From NCBI GenBank assembly GCA_031289625.1, contig JAITPB010000151.1, forward strand, positions 1 through 23,664: a stretch of DNA of 23,664 nt. The letters are read 5' to 3'. This document shows positions 12,059 to 20,195 of the stretch, one piece after another (position 1 is the stretch's first letter; every line of letters starts with the position of its first letter). This DNA comes from Clostridiales bacterium. GTDB taxonomy: Bacteria; Bacillota; Clostridia; Lachnospirales; WQUN01. The notes under the pieces were generated by a model that did not search any database, had not been told where the DNA came from, and saw only the letters and a list, made by a program, of their open reading frames with translations. Made by a program: the position numbers and the translations under genes.

Positions 12059-13558
12059 ATGCTCAGCACCTCTTTAGACGAAAATATCCGGCAATTGGAA
12101 GACACTTTTCACGATTGCGGAGACTTGGTAAAAAGAAAAATTCCCATCGGCCAGCATAAAGACATTTGGATTTATGTCGCTTACATCGATATGCTGATTA
12201 ACCGTGAGACCCTTGAAAGCCACGTTCTCAATCCCTTGATGGTGTTTGTCTGGGAAACGCCGCCGAAACCGGAGGACCTACAGACGGATCTGCTTCACAC
12301 TTTGACCGATTGCGGCTTTACGACCGCCGATGTGCGGGAAAGCGGCGATCCGGCACAGCTTTACAACGCCATATTAAGCGGCGACACGGTTTTTTTTGTG
12401 GACGGCGCGGCGTCCGCAATCATTATTTCCACGAGAGGCTGGCCGAGCCGGGGCGTATCCGCCACAGACACCGAAGTGACGGTGCAGGGCGCGAAAGACG
12501 CGTTTACGGAATCCTTGCGGATGAACACCATGCTGATCCGGCGGCGTATCAAAGACACGAAGCTGAAAGTGAAGCAGCTCAGAATTGGAAGCCGGACACA
12601 AACCGACGTGGCGCTGATGTATCTGGAGGACGTCGTCCGGCCCGCTGTTTTGGAAGAAACGCTGCGGCGCGTGAAAAGTATAGACATAGACGGCATTTTG
12701 GACAGCGGATACATCGCGCAGATGATCGCGGAAAATAAGATCTCTCCCTTTCCACAAGCGCAAATCACGGAGAGGCCGGACAAAGCTTCGGCGGCTGTTT
12801 TGGAAGGCCGCATTGTGATCACCGCGGACAATTCCCCGTTCGTGGTGATTGTACCGGCCACGCTGAACACGTTTATGCAAGCGGCGGAGGATTATTACCA
12901 GGGCTGGCAGATTATGTCGTTCATCCGGCTGATGCGTTATGCGGCTGGGATTCTGTCGGCGTGCTTGCCCGGCCTTTACATTGCCATCGCCGTCTACCAT
13001 CCCTCCATGATCCCGGCGCTGCTGATTTATAAAATGGCGGGCGCGCGGCAGTCCGTGCCGTTTCCGACGACTCTGGAGATTCTGATCATGGACTTGGCGT
13101 TTGAACTTCTGCGGGAAGCGGGGCTACGTCTGCCTGGCCCTCTCAGCGGCGCCATCGGTATCGTTGGGGGCCTGATCGTGGGTCAGGCGGCTGTGGAAGC
13201 GGGGCTGGTCAGCCCCATTGCCGTCATAATCGTCGCGCTCACGGGCATCTGCGGCTTTGCCATTCCGCATTTTTCTTTGGTCTCGGGGCTGCGCCTTTCA
13301 AAGTATTTCATTTTGATCTGCTCGGCTGTGCTAGGGCTTTTAGGGTTTTGGGCCAGCGTTCTGCTCGTTTTAAGTCATCTCGTTTCTCTGCGGAGCTTTG
13401 GGTTTCCCTATTTGTTTCCAATGACCGCGGGAGAAGTCAATCATTACAGTGATTGGAAAGACACGCTGTTCCGCGCGCCGCTGTCCGCCATGAAAAAGAG
13501 GCCCATTTTCGCCAACCCCGCTGAAGATGTCCGGATGCATGAAGCAAAGAAAGGGTAG
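12059..13558 (+). CDS. spoVAF: GerA-family A subunit, SpoVAF-like
   Basis: This 499-aa protein belongs to the GerA family (germinant-receptor A subunits and SpoVAF). The N-terminal soluble part (1-280) starts with SLDENIRQLEDTF and includes KDIWIYVAYIDMLINRETL and the conserved VQGAKDAFTESLRMNTMLIRRRIKD (about 142-166). Residues about 288-440 form five or so membrane helices with the hallmark PFPTTLEILIMDLAFELLREAG (335-355) and IVGGLIVGQAAVEAGLVSPI. Position right after spoVAE and the N-terminal pattern point to SpoVAF; adjacency to GerAB-like and GerAC-like genes means it could equally act as the A subunit of a full germinant receptor. AAGGAG lies 9 nt before the ATG, inside the spoVAE end. 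Confidence 0.88.
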   Translation: MLSTSLDENIRQLEDTFHDCGDLVKRKIPIGQHKDIWIYVAYIDMLINRETLESHVLNPLMVFVWETPPKPEDLQTDLLHTLTDCGFTTADVRESGDPAQLYNAILSGDTVFFVDGAASAIIISTRGWPSRGVSATDTEVTVQGAKDAFTESLRMNTMLIRRRIKDTKLKVKQLRIGSRTQTDVALMYLEDVVRPAVLEETLRRVKSIDIDGILDSGYIAQMIAENKISPFPQAQITERPDKASAAVLEGRIVITADNSPFVVIVPATLNTFMQAAEDYYQGWQIMSFIRLMRYAAGILSACLPGLYIAIAVYHPSMIPALLIYKMAGARQSVPFPTTLEILIMDLAFELLREAGLRLPGPLSGAIGIVGGLIVGQAAVEAGLVSPIAVIIVALTGICGFAIPHFSLVSGLRLSKYFILICSAVLGLLGFWASVLLVLSHLVSLRSFGFPYLFPMTAGEVNHYSDWKDTLFRAPLSAMKKRPIFANPAEDVRMHEAKKG

Positions 13559-13564
13559 CAGTCT

Positions 13565-14659
13565 ATGTTTTCTCTGAACCAAAAAATTTCCGTGCGGCAG
13601 CTTCAAGTTCTTTCTATCCTGCATGTGTTCGGCGCGGGCATTATCATGCTGCCCCGTCAGGCGGCGGCATACGGCGGCCAGGACGCGTGGATTATTGTTC
13701 TGCTTGCGGCGTGCGCCGCGCTGATTTTTACCTATCTGATGGCGACGGTTGGCCGAAAATTCCCTGCCGATTCTTTTGTGAGCATGACGGCCCGTCTGCT
13801 GTCTGCGCCGGTGGGCAAATGCCTGGCCGTGCTTCTCGCGCTGAAACTTATTTTGAGCTGTGGGCTGGCGCTGCGTTTGTTCAGCGATATTCTCCGGCAG
13901 ACGATGATGCGGAACACGCCATGCTTCGTTGTCTGCGCAGCCATGGGGGCTGTGGGCGCGTATACAGCCGCTAAGGGCTATGAGACGCGCGCCCGCATGG
14001 CGCAAATTTTATTTCCGCTGATTTTATTGCCAGTGCTGATCGTTTTTTGCCTGGCGGCGTTTGAAGCGGACTTTTCGAATTTAAAACCCGTTTTCAGCAC
14101 GCCGCCGCGCGATATGTTCATGGGCGTTTTTCGTTCCAGCGCCGCGTTTAACGGCCTTGAACTGATTCTGCTCATTCATCCTTACGCCAGACGCCCGGAC
14201 GGTGTCCGGAAGGGCCTCATGCAAGCGATGATTTTTAGCGGCGTTTTGATGGCGCTGATCACCGGCATCACCATCGCGCGCTTAGGCGCTATCGATGTCA
14301 CGAGACAACTCTGGCCTGTTTTGGAAATGATGGGTTTAATTGACTTGCCAGGTTCTTTTATTGACAGACAGGATGCGCTGGTGATGAGTTTTTGGATCCT
14401 CTCCACCTTTGCCGTCGTCAACTGCGAATTATTTTTTTCTGCGCTCTTATTCAAAGACACAGTGGGAAAAGGAAAACATGCCTATTATATTATAGCCTGT
14501 CTGGCGGCCATTTTAGTCATTTCTTTCCTGCCGTTGAGCGCGGAGCGGGTCAATCAAATACAAACCTGGTTATACAGCACGCTTGACGTCGGATTTATGG
14601 CAGTACTGCCTATTCTGCTTCTGGCGGCGGCGAAAATCCGAAAAATAGGGGGCGCTTAA
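13565..14659 (+). CDS. GerAB-like spore germination permease subunit
   Basis: This 364-aa protein is a GerAB/GerKB-type subunit, an amino-acid/polyamine/organocation superfamily membrane protein that in known receptors binds the germinant. It shows about ten hydrophobic helices spread over the length. The opening KISVRQLQVLSILHVFGAGIIMLPRQAAAYGGQDAW is the typical first helix with the small-residue unwound segment (pieces: KISVRQLQVLSI, GAGIIMLPRQAA). FEADFSNLKPVF in the middle is also typical of the family. It starts 6 nt after the preceding gene with AAAGGG about 10 nt upstream of the ATG, and precedes the GerAC-like gene by 3 nt, so the three are surely co-transcribed. The germinant cannot be inferred. 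Confidence 0.92.
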   Translation: MFSLNQKISVRQLQVLSILHVFGAGIIMLPRQAAAYGGQDAWIIVLLAACAALIFTYLMATVGRKFPADSFVSMTARLLSAPVGKCLAVLLALKLILSCGLALRLFSDILRQTMMRNTPCFVVCAAMGAVGAYTAAKGYETRARMAQILFPLILLPVLIVFCLAAFEADFSNLKPVFSTPPRDMFMGVFRSSAAFNGLELILLIHPYARRPDGVRKGLMQAMIFSGVLMALITGITIARLGAIDVTRQLWPVLEMMGLIDLPGSFIDRQDALVMSFWILSTFAVVNCELFFSALLFKDTVGKGKHAYYIIACLAAILVISFLPLSAERVNQIQTWLYSTLDVGFMAVLPILLLAAAKIRKIGGA

Positions 14660-14662
14660 TTC

Positions 14663-15868
14663 TTGCGAAAAAGGGCGTTCACAGCGCTTATCCTCTGTTT
14701 ACTGACGACAGGCTGCTGGGATAAAGTCGAACTGGAAGACAGAGGCTTTGTGGTATCCATTGGCCTGGATAAATTTCAAGCGCAATCCGGGCGCCTGACT
14801 TTGACCGGCGCGGAACAGGACAATCAATACACGGTGACAGCCGTTATGCCCAATGGGATGGACATCAAGGAGAATGCGGTCAGCGATAAAACCAAATCCG
14901 TCAAAAGCGCCGACAGCGCCACTGTGTCCGGCGCGCTTCGCCTCATAGACATGGGTTCCAGCCAAAAACTATACTTAAAGCAAGCCAAAATGCTTTTATG
15001 GAGCGAAAGTCTGCTCCAGGACGAGAAGCTGTTCCAGCAAGCCCTGGACGCCATGGAACGCAGCCAGGACATCAGCCGGAAAATGTTTTTGATCGCGTCA
15101 AAAGAGCCAGCGTGGAAGGTTTTGAGCGCGCCTCTTGGCGGAGAACCTATGCTGGGCGTTTTTATGGAGAATTTTTATAAAAACAATGGCGGCGGCGGAT
15201 CGATTTTGTTCCGGCAGATTTTACAGAAGACAATATCCGATTTGCGTTCTTCCGGATGCACGGTGATGCCTGTTTTGGAGATCAAAGATCTGGATCATCC
15301 CGAAAAAAAAGACGCGTCCACGGATAAAGCGCCGGAAGATACTGAGGCCAGTAGAATCATGCTGACCGGATGCGCCGTAATCCGAAATTATACGCTGGCG
15401 GGATATTTAAACGCGATCGAGACACGGGGCTATGAATGGATCGGCGGCCATTGCCGGGACGCTGAGATCAGTCTGCCGCGCGCGGAAGAGCAATGGCCGA
15501 TGCGCGTGATCGAAAGCGGCGCCAAATTTTTTTTCTCGGAAGAGGGCGGCGCTTTGCGGTGTGATGTGGAGATTCACGTCACAGGCGACCTGGATGAGCA
15601 TCATTTTACGGGCGCGTCTGTCAGCCTCGATCGAATGCAGGTTTACGCCGCTGAATTTGAAACGGCGATCGCCGGTGAGATTACGCGAACGGCGGATATT
15701 CTGCAAAAACAGTGGGGCGCAGACGCCTATCATTTCAAGGAAAGCCTGCGCAAAAAAAATTCTAATTTGTTCCAGCGCTATGGAGAGGATTGGGAATCCA
15801 GCTACAGGTCGATGAAAATCATCCCGCGCGTCCGCGTAGAACTCGTCAGCGCTGGATCAGTCCGATAA
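14663..15868 (+). CDS. GerAC-like spore germination lipoprotein
   Basis: This 401-aa protein is a Ger(x)C-family lipoprotein, the C subunit of germinant receptors, anchored on the outer face of the inner spore membrane. The lipobox LTTGC puts the lipidated Cys at residue 18, followed by the family motif CWDKVELEDRGFVVSIGLD. The C-terminal domain includes QKQWGADAYHFKESLRKK-like residues (split: QKQWGADAYHFKES, LRKKNSNLFQRYG), typical of the third domain with its final IIPRVRVELVSAG strand. The start is TTG 14663 with AGGGGGCG about 9 nt upstream. Its stop codon lies inside the first of three 9-bp CGATAAAA(T/C) repeats leading to the deacetylase gene. Confidence 0.93.
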   Translation: MRKRAFTALILCLLTTGCWDKVELEDRGFVVSIGLDKFQAQSGRLTLTGAEQDNQYTVTAVMPNGMDIKENAVSDKTKSVKSADSATVSGALRLIDMGSSQKLYLKQAKMLLWSESLLQDEKLFQQALDAMERSQDISRKMFLIASKEPAWKVLSAPLGGEPMLGVFMENFYKNNGGGGSILFRQILQKTISDLRSSGCTVMPVLEIKDLDHPEKKDASTDKAPEDTEASRIMLTGCAVIRNYTLAGYLNAIETRGYEWIGGHCRDAEISLPRAEEQWPMRVIESGAKFFFSEEGGALRCDVEIHVTGDLDEHHFTGASVSLDRMQVYAAEFETAIAGEITRTADILQKQWGADAYHFKESLRKKNSNLFQRYGEDWESSYRSMKIIPRVRVELVSAGSVR

Positions 15869-15889
15869 AATCGATAAAACCGATAAAAT
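15863..15889. repeat. Three tandem 9-bp repeats
   Basis: CGATAAAAT, CGATAAAAC and CGATAAAAT follow head to tail across the end of the GerAC-like gene and its intergenic gap; the TAA stop is in the first unit. A similar pair of GGATAAAATA units lies at 19168-19192 between the two ABC ATPase genes. Confidence 0.7.
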
Positions 15890-15910
15890 CCTTAAAGGAG
15901 AGAACATACA

Positions 15911-16987
15911 TTGAGAAGATTATTATGGCTATGCGCGCTTTGCGCGTTTATCCTGCCTGTCACCGGCGCGGCCGGTGCGACCGATGCGACCGATGCGACC
16001 GATGCGACCGACGCGGTTAGCACAGCCGGCGCAATTGACACGGCCGGTACGGTTGACACGGCCGGCGCGGCAGAGGCTGTGGAATCTGACGCCGCAATAG
16101 ATACGGAGACAATAGATTTGGACAACGCCGCGCTGGAATCCCTGCCGGAATCCGATTCGGCGTTGGCGAAGCGCGAAAAAACAGACGTGGTCTACCTGCC
16201 CATTCTGATGTATCATCAAATATCGCAAAAAGAATCCAAGTGGGGCGACTATGTGATCTCAGACAGGGAATTTGAAGACGATTTGCAATTGCTGAAAGAA
16301 AACGGCTATACAACCATCACGGTGTCTGATTTGCTCAAATTCATGAGGAAGAAACGCAAACTGCCGCCCAAGTCTGTGATGCTTACGTTTGACGATGGCT
16401 TTGAAAGTGATTATGTTTACGCTTTTCCGCTGCTGAAAAAATATAAGATGAAAGCTGTTTTTTCCGTTATTGGAAAGTATACGGATTTTTATTCCCAAGA
16501 AAATATTTCCAAGCACATCAACTACTCGCATTCGACCTGGGATGAGGTCATTGAAATGCACAAAAGCGGTTTGGCGGAATTTCATAATCACAGCTACGAC
16601 ATGCATGTGATGGAAGGCCGCCGCGGCGCGCTGCGTAAAAGAGGAGAGAGCCTGGAAGCGTATAAGCAGGCCGTGTCGGATGATTTAGGCCGCCTCAACG
16701 CGGCTTATGCAGAGCGCATCGGCGGCGTGCCAGAGGCTTTTACCTGCCCATTCGGCTGTTATAACGACACGTTGTGTGAAGTTCTCAAAGAGCTGGGGTT
16801 CAGCGCCGTTTTGACGTCTTATCAAAAGATCAACAAACTGACCGGCGATCCCGAAGAAATGTATCATTTAAACCGATTTGTCCGGGCGCACAACCGCAAC
16901 ATACCCAAACTGGTGGAAAGCTGGAACGTGTTGTTTGAAATGGTGCCTGCGGCAAAGACGAACAGAACCAAAATTGATTCCCCCTAA
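15911..16987 (+). CDS. Secreted polysaccharide deacetylase (CE4/NodB)
   Basis: This 358-aa protein is an exported carbohydrate esterase family 4 enzyme that would remove N-acetyl groups from a cell-wall or spore-cortex glycan. A signal peptide (RRLLWLCALCAFILPVTGA) is followed by a low-complexity linker (22-90; ATD repeats, then TAG/DTAG units). The NodB domain (about 95-300) has LPILMYHQIS, motif 1 TFDDGFESD (Asp161 base, Asp162 metal), motif 2 HSYDMH (His227 and His232, metal), and motif 3 CPFGCYN in place of the usual R/YPYG. The start is TTG 15911, 8 nt after AAAGGAGAG. It ends the sporulation operon, 42 nt after the GerAC-like gene, which suggests but does not prove a role in spore wall or germination. 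A terminator follows. Confidence 0.9.
   Translation: MRRLLWLCALCAFILPVTGAAGATDATDATDATDAVSTAGAIDTAGTVDTAGAAEAVESDAAIDTETIDLDNAALESLPESDSALAKREKTDVVYLPILMYHQISQKESKWGDYVISDREFEDDLQLLKENGYTTITVSDLLKFMRKKRKLPPKSVMLTFDDGFESDYVYAFPLLKKYKMKAVFSVIGKYTDFYSQENISKHINYSHSTWDEVIEMHKSGLAEFHNHSYDMHVMEGRRGALRKRGESLEAYKQAVSDDLGRLNAAYAERIGGVPEAFTCPFGCYNDTLCEVLKELGFSAVLTSYQKINKLTGDPEEMYHLNRFVRAHNRNIPKLVESWNVLFEMVPAAKTNRTKIDSP
15977..16012. repeat. Four tandem 9-bp coding repeats (GCGACCGAT)
   Basis: Three exact GCGACCGAT units and a fourth ending in C encode the (ATD)n linker after the deacetylase signal peptide. Because 9 is a multiple of 3, gain or loss of units keeps the frame and changes only linker length. 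Confidence 0.85.
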
Positions 16988-17001
16988 AAGAACATTACAA
17001 C

Positions 17002-17035
17002 TAAACTGCCGCCCGCTTTAGCGAGCGGCAGTTTA
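17002..17035. terminator. Bidirectional intrinsic terminator
   Basis: TAAACTGCCGC and GCGGCAGTTTA form a perfect 11-bp stem around a 12-nt loop that can itself pair CGCT with AGCG. It lies between the convergent deacetylase and thioredoxin reductase genes, ending both transcripts; T-tracts are short. Confidence 0.75.
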
Positions 17036-17049
17036 AAATCGCCGGAATG

Positions 17050-17955
17050 TCATTTTCCCAGGGCGCGCATAGCCGCGTGTGCGGCGGCGGCGCCATCGGA
17101 AGCGGCTGTCACCACCTGCCGCAGCGTTTTCCGCCGGATATCTCCCGCCGCAAACACACCTGGAACACCTGTATACATGGTTTCGTCGGTGAGGATGTAT
17201 CCATAATCGTCGAGCCGCAGGCTGTCCTTAAAGAGGGCGGTATTGGGCACGGCGCCAATGGCGGCGAACACGCCGCTGACAGACAGAACCCGTTCAGAAC
17301 CGTCACGGTTTCGCACCCGAAGCGCTTCCAGGCGATCGTCTCCGATCAATTCTGTAACTTGGCTGTTCATGAGCCGTGTCACATTGGGGGCGTCCATCAA
17401 TTTGTCGACCTCCGCCTGCGCGGCACGAAATTCTTCCCGTCTGTGAATGATAGTGACTTCGCGGCAAAGGCGGCTTAAATAAATCGTTTCTGTGAGGGCC
17501 GAATCGCCGCCGCCCACTACGGCGACGTCCCGCCCGCGGAAAAAATTGCCGTCGCAAGTCGCGCAATAGGAAACGCCTTTGCCTTTTAATTCATTTTCGC
17601 GCGGCAGATCCAGTGGGCGGGGGTTCTGTCCCGCGGCGATGATCACCGTGGCGCTTTCGTACAAGTTTTGACTCGTCTGGATTTTTTTGACAGGACCGGT
17701 CAGTCCCGCTTCTTTCACAGACTCATACGCGATGGCCGGTTGATAGGCCCGCACCTGCGCTTCGAGAGCGTCTATGAGTTCGCCGCCGGAAATGGCCTGT
17801 GAAAAGCCCGGATAATTTTCTATGGCGTGCGTGTTTATGATTTGGCCGCCCAGATACAGCTCTTCCAGCAAAAGAACATCCAGGCCATAACGGCGGGCGT
17901 AGAGCGCGGCGGTCAGGCCGGCGGGGCCCCCGCCCAAAATGATGATGTCAAACAT
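17050..17955 (-). CDS. trxB: Thioredoxin reductase (NADPH, FAD)
   Basis: This 301-aa cytoplasmic flavoprotein passes electrons from NADPH through FAD and a Cys pair to thioredoxin. Visible motifs are the FAD-binding GGGPAGLTAA (8-17), the redox-active CATCDG (131-136), the NADPH-binding GGGDSALTE (148-156) followed by HRREEFRA, and FAAGDI (268-273). Length matches the family (about 310). The start is ATG 17955, 4-6 nt after AAGGAA; the open frame to 18003 has no better site. Its likely substrate is the CQPC thioredoxin at 5214. The upstream 100 bp is very AT-rich and is shared with the divergent tRNA promoter. Confidence 0.96.
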   Translation of the reverse strand: MFDIIILGGGPAGLTAALYARRYGLDVLLLEELYLGGQIINTHAIENYPGFSQAISGGELIDALEAQVRAYQPAIAYESVKEAGLTGPVKKIQTSQNLYESATVIIAAGQNPRPLDLPRENELKGKGVSYCATCDGNFFRGRDVAVVGGGDSALTETIYLSRLCREVTIIHRREEFRAAQAEVDKLMDAPNVTRLMNSQVTELIGDDRLEALRVRNRDGSERVLSVSGVFAAIGAVPNTALFKDSLRLDDYGYILTDETMYTGVPGVFAAGDIRRKTLRQVVTAASDGAAAAHAAMRALGK

Positions 17956-17986
17956 GCTGTTCCTTCCCAGAAAATGAATCCTACAC

Positions 17987-18015
17987 TTGAAAATAGAACG
18001 CATTTCCTATATAAT
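17987..18015 (+). promoter_or_regulatory. Vegetative-type promoter of tRNA-Arg
   Basis: TTGAAA (17987-17992), 17 bp, then TATAAT (18010-18015). Transcription should start near 18022, about 35 nt before the tRNA. No terminator is visible between the tRNA and the ABC importer genes, so this may also drive them. Confidence 0.8.
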
Positions 18016-18055
18016 GAATCAATCAAATATAAAAATATAATAAATAAATCCAAAT

Positions 18056-18128
18056 GCATTTGTAGCTCAGTGGATAGAGCGGCCGCCTCCTAAGCGGCAG
18101 GTCCCGGGTTCGATCCCCGGCAAGTGCA
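18056..18128 (+). tRNA. tRNA-Arg (anticodon CCU)
   Basis: All arms fold: acceptor GCATTTG/CAAGTGC, D-arm GCTC/GAGC, anticodon stem GCCGC/GCGGC with loop CTCCTAA (anticodon CCT at 18089-18091, reading AGG), T-arm CCGGG/CCCGG with TTCGATC, discriminator A at 18128. The 3' CCA is not encoded. It has its own promoter and is followed 43 nt later by the ABC importer operon. Confidence 0.97.
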
Positions 18129-18171
18129 TTATATCGATCCATGACAAAAAAAACAAGTCAGGAGCGGTACA

Positions 18172-19167
18172 ATGGGAAATTTATTGGAGCTGCAAAATGT
18201 ATCCATATCTTTTTCCAGCGGGAGCCAGCGCGTCACGGTTGTAGAGGATGTAAGCTTCACGCTGGAGAGCGGGTTATCTTTGGGCATCGCGGGGGAGAGC
18301 GGCAGCGGAAAAAGTGTGACTTCACTCGCGATTATGCGTCTGCTGCCTCGGGACGTCTCCGCTGTCCAGGGCAAAATATTATTTCAGGGGAAGGACCTGC
18401 TTACATATCCGGAACGGGAGATGCGCCATGTTCGGGGCAATGAAATCGCGATGATTTTTCAAGAGCCAATGACTTCGCTGAACCCGATTATTCCATGCGG
18501 AAAACAAATTATGGAACCGCTGTTGCTGCATACATCCATGAATCGCAAGCAAGCGGCCCAAAAAACGCTTGCATTATTGGAACAGTGCGGCATTCCAGCG
18601 CCGGAAGCCCGGTTTCATGATTTCCCTCACCAGATGTCCGGCGGTATGCGCCAACGCATTATGATCGCCATCGCGCTCGCATGCGATCCCCGGCTTTTGA
18701 TCGCGGATGAGCCGACGACCGCGCTGGACGTTACCATTCAGGCGCAGATTTTGGATTTACTGAAAAATGTAAAACGTCAGAGTTCGATGGGCGCCATCAT
18801 GATCACGCATGATTTGGGAATCGTGCGCGATTTTTGTGACAGCGTGATAATTATGTACTGCGGCCAGATTGTGGAAAGCGCGCCGGTGGAGGATTTGTTT
18901 ACGCATCCCGCGCATCCGTACACCCGTGGGCTGCTCAGTGCGATTCCCAAGCTGAGCGGCGTCCCTGGCGGACGCTTAGAGGCGATTGAAGGCATGGCGC
19001 CGGATATCGGCAGCATTCCGCCCGGATGCCGTTTTCATACGAGATGTCCTCATGCGGCTGAACGCTGCCGCCAAGAATCTCCGGAACTGCGGCCTTTGCC
19101 CGGCCAAGGAGACGGCCAGAGGGCCGGCGGGCACCTGGCGCGCTGCTTTTTGATGGGAGGAAAATGA
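18172..19167 (+). CDS. dppD: Oligopeptide/dipeptide ABC importer ATPase (DppD/OppD type)
   Basis: This 331-aa protein is one of two ATPases that power the importer encoded here, on the cytoplasmic face of the membrane. Walker A GESGSGKS (41-48), Q-loop Gln97, signature MSGGMRQR (155-162), Walker B LLIADEP (175-181) and switch His213 are intact. The C-terminal oligopeptide-transporter extension starts with HPAHPYTRGLLSAIP and carries four Cys (286, 292, 299, 325); in this family such Cys can hold an iron-sulfur cluster. The ATG has AGGAG about 8 nt upstream. It lies 43 nt after tRNA-Arg with no terminator or clear promoter between. The substrate (peptide, nickel or sugar) is not certain from sequence. 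Confidence 0.95.
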   Translation: MGNLLELQNVSISFSSGSQRVTVVEDVSFTLESGLSLGIAGESGSGKSVTSLAIMRLLPRDVSAVQGKILFQGKDLLTYPEREMRHVRGNEIAMIFQEPMTSLNPIIPCGKQIMEPLLLHTSMNRKQAAQKTLALLEQCGIPAPEARFHDFPHQMSGGMRQRIMIAIALACDPRLLIADEPTTALDVTIQAQILDLLKNVKRQSSMGAIMITHDLGIVRDFCDSVIIMYCGQIVESAPVEDLFTHPAHPYTRGLLSAIPKLSGVPGGRLEAIEGMAPDIGSIPPGCRFHTRCPHAAERCRQESPELRPLPGQGDGQRAGGHLARCFLMGGK

Positions 19168-19213
19168 AGGATAAAATAAGCGGATAAAATAGAAAATAAC
19201 ATGGAGGGTCAAC

Positions 19214-20179
19214 ATGGAGGCGCTGGTTGAGGCGAAGCAGGTTAAACAGCATTTTACAGTAAAAGTAAAGGGCCGCAAACTTTTACTGAAGGCGGTGGAC
19301 GGCGTCAGCCTTTCGATATACAAAGGCGAGACGTTTGGCCTGGTTGGTGAAAGCGGATGTGGAAAGTCCACGTTCGGCAAGGCCCTGCTGCGCCTGTATG
19401 CTCTGACGGCAGGGCGCGTCCTCTTTCATTCCGCGGACATATCCGCGCTGAAAGGCGCGGCGCTGAAAGCGTTTCGGCGCGAAGCGCAAATGATTTTTCA
19501 AGACCCTTCCTCCTGCCTAAACCCCAGGCGCAGAATTGAAGATATCCTCACGGAGCCTTACGCGATTCACCGGCGGTTCACGCCTGTGGAGCAAAAGCGA
19601 AAAGCGGCGGAACTCTGCGATATGGTGGGGCTCTCCAAAACGCATTTATCCCGCTATCCCCATGAGATGTCCGGCGGGCAAAAACAGCGGGTGGGCATTG
19701 CCCGCGCACTGGCGCTGAACCCGCAGCTGATTGTATGCGACGAGCCTCTTTCGGCGCTGGATGTTTCCATTCAGGCGCAAGTCATCAATCTTCTGGAAGA
19801 TTTGCAGCGGGAGTTTAGCCTGACGTACCTGTTTATCTCGCACAATCTCTGTGTCGTCAAACACTGCTGCCAGCGCGTCGGGGTGATGTATCTGGGCCGC
19901 GTTGTGGAGCTGGCCCAGGCGGACGAATTGTATGAGCGTCCCCTGCATCCGTACACACGGGCGCTGATTTCCGCCATACCTTCCGCGGAAGGCCGGGCGG
20001 GGGATGGCCAGAGGCGCGAGATATTGACCGGCGATGTGCCGAGCCCCCTGTCGCCGCCGCCCGGATGTTCTTTTCATACACGCTGCCCCGCCGTGACAGA
20101 GATCTGCCGGCGCGAACAGCCTCCCTTTACAGAAGTTTCCCCTGCCCATTTCGTGGGCTGTCATTTGTATCATTCATAA
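19214..20179 (+). CDS. dppF: Oligopeptide/dipeptide ABC importer ATPase (DppF/OppF type)
   Basis: This 321-aa protein is the second ATPase and would pair with the preceding one as a heterodimer. Walker A GESGCGKST (45-53), Q-loop Gln96, signature MSGGQKQR (152-159), Walker B LIVCDEP (172-178), D-loop SALD and switch His210 are all present. The C-terminal extension (HPYTRALISAIP) again has four Cys (285, 291, 298, 316) with the same C-x5-C-x6-C spacing as its partner, so both subunits may bind a cluster. The start ATG has GGAGGG 5 nt upstream. Two GGATAAAATA units lie in the 46-nt gap before it; the binding-protein gene follows 16 nt later. Confidence 0.95.
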   Translation: MEALVEAKQVKQHFTVKVKGRKLLLKAVDGVSLSIYKGETFGLVGESGCGKSTFGKALLRLYALTAGRVLFHSADISALKGAALKAFRREAQMIFQDPSSCLNPRRRIEDILTEPYAIHRRFTPVEQKRKAAELCDMVGLSKTHLSRYPHEMSGGQKQRVGIARALALNPQLIVCDEPLSALDVSIQAQVINLLEDLQREFSLTYLFISHNLCVVKHCCQRVGVMYLGRVVELAQADELYERPLHPYTRALISAIPSAEGRAGDGQRREILTGDVPSPLSPPPGCSFHTRCPAVTEICRREQPPFTEVSPAHFVGCHLYHS

Positions 20180-20195
20180 TCCACAGGAGGTTTTT

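Noticed and set aside
18034..18053. Promoter for trxB in the AT-rich gap upstream
   Set aside because: Several TATATT-like boxes occur by base composition alone, and no -35 at proper spacing stands out.
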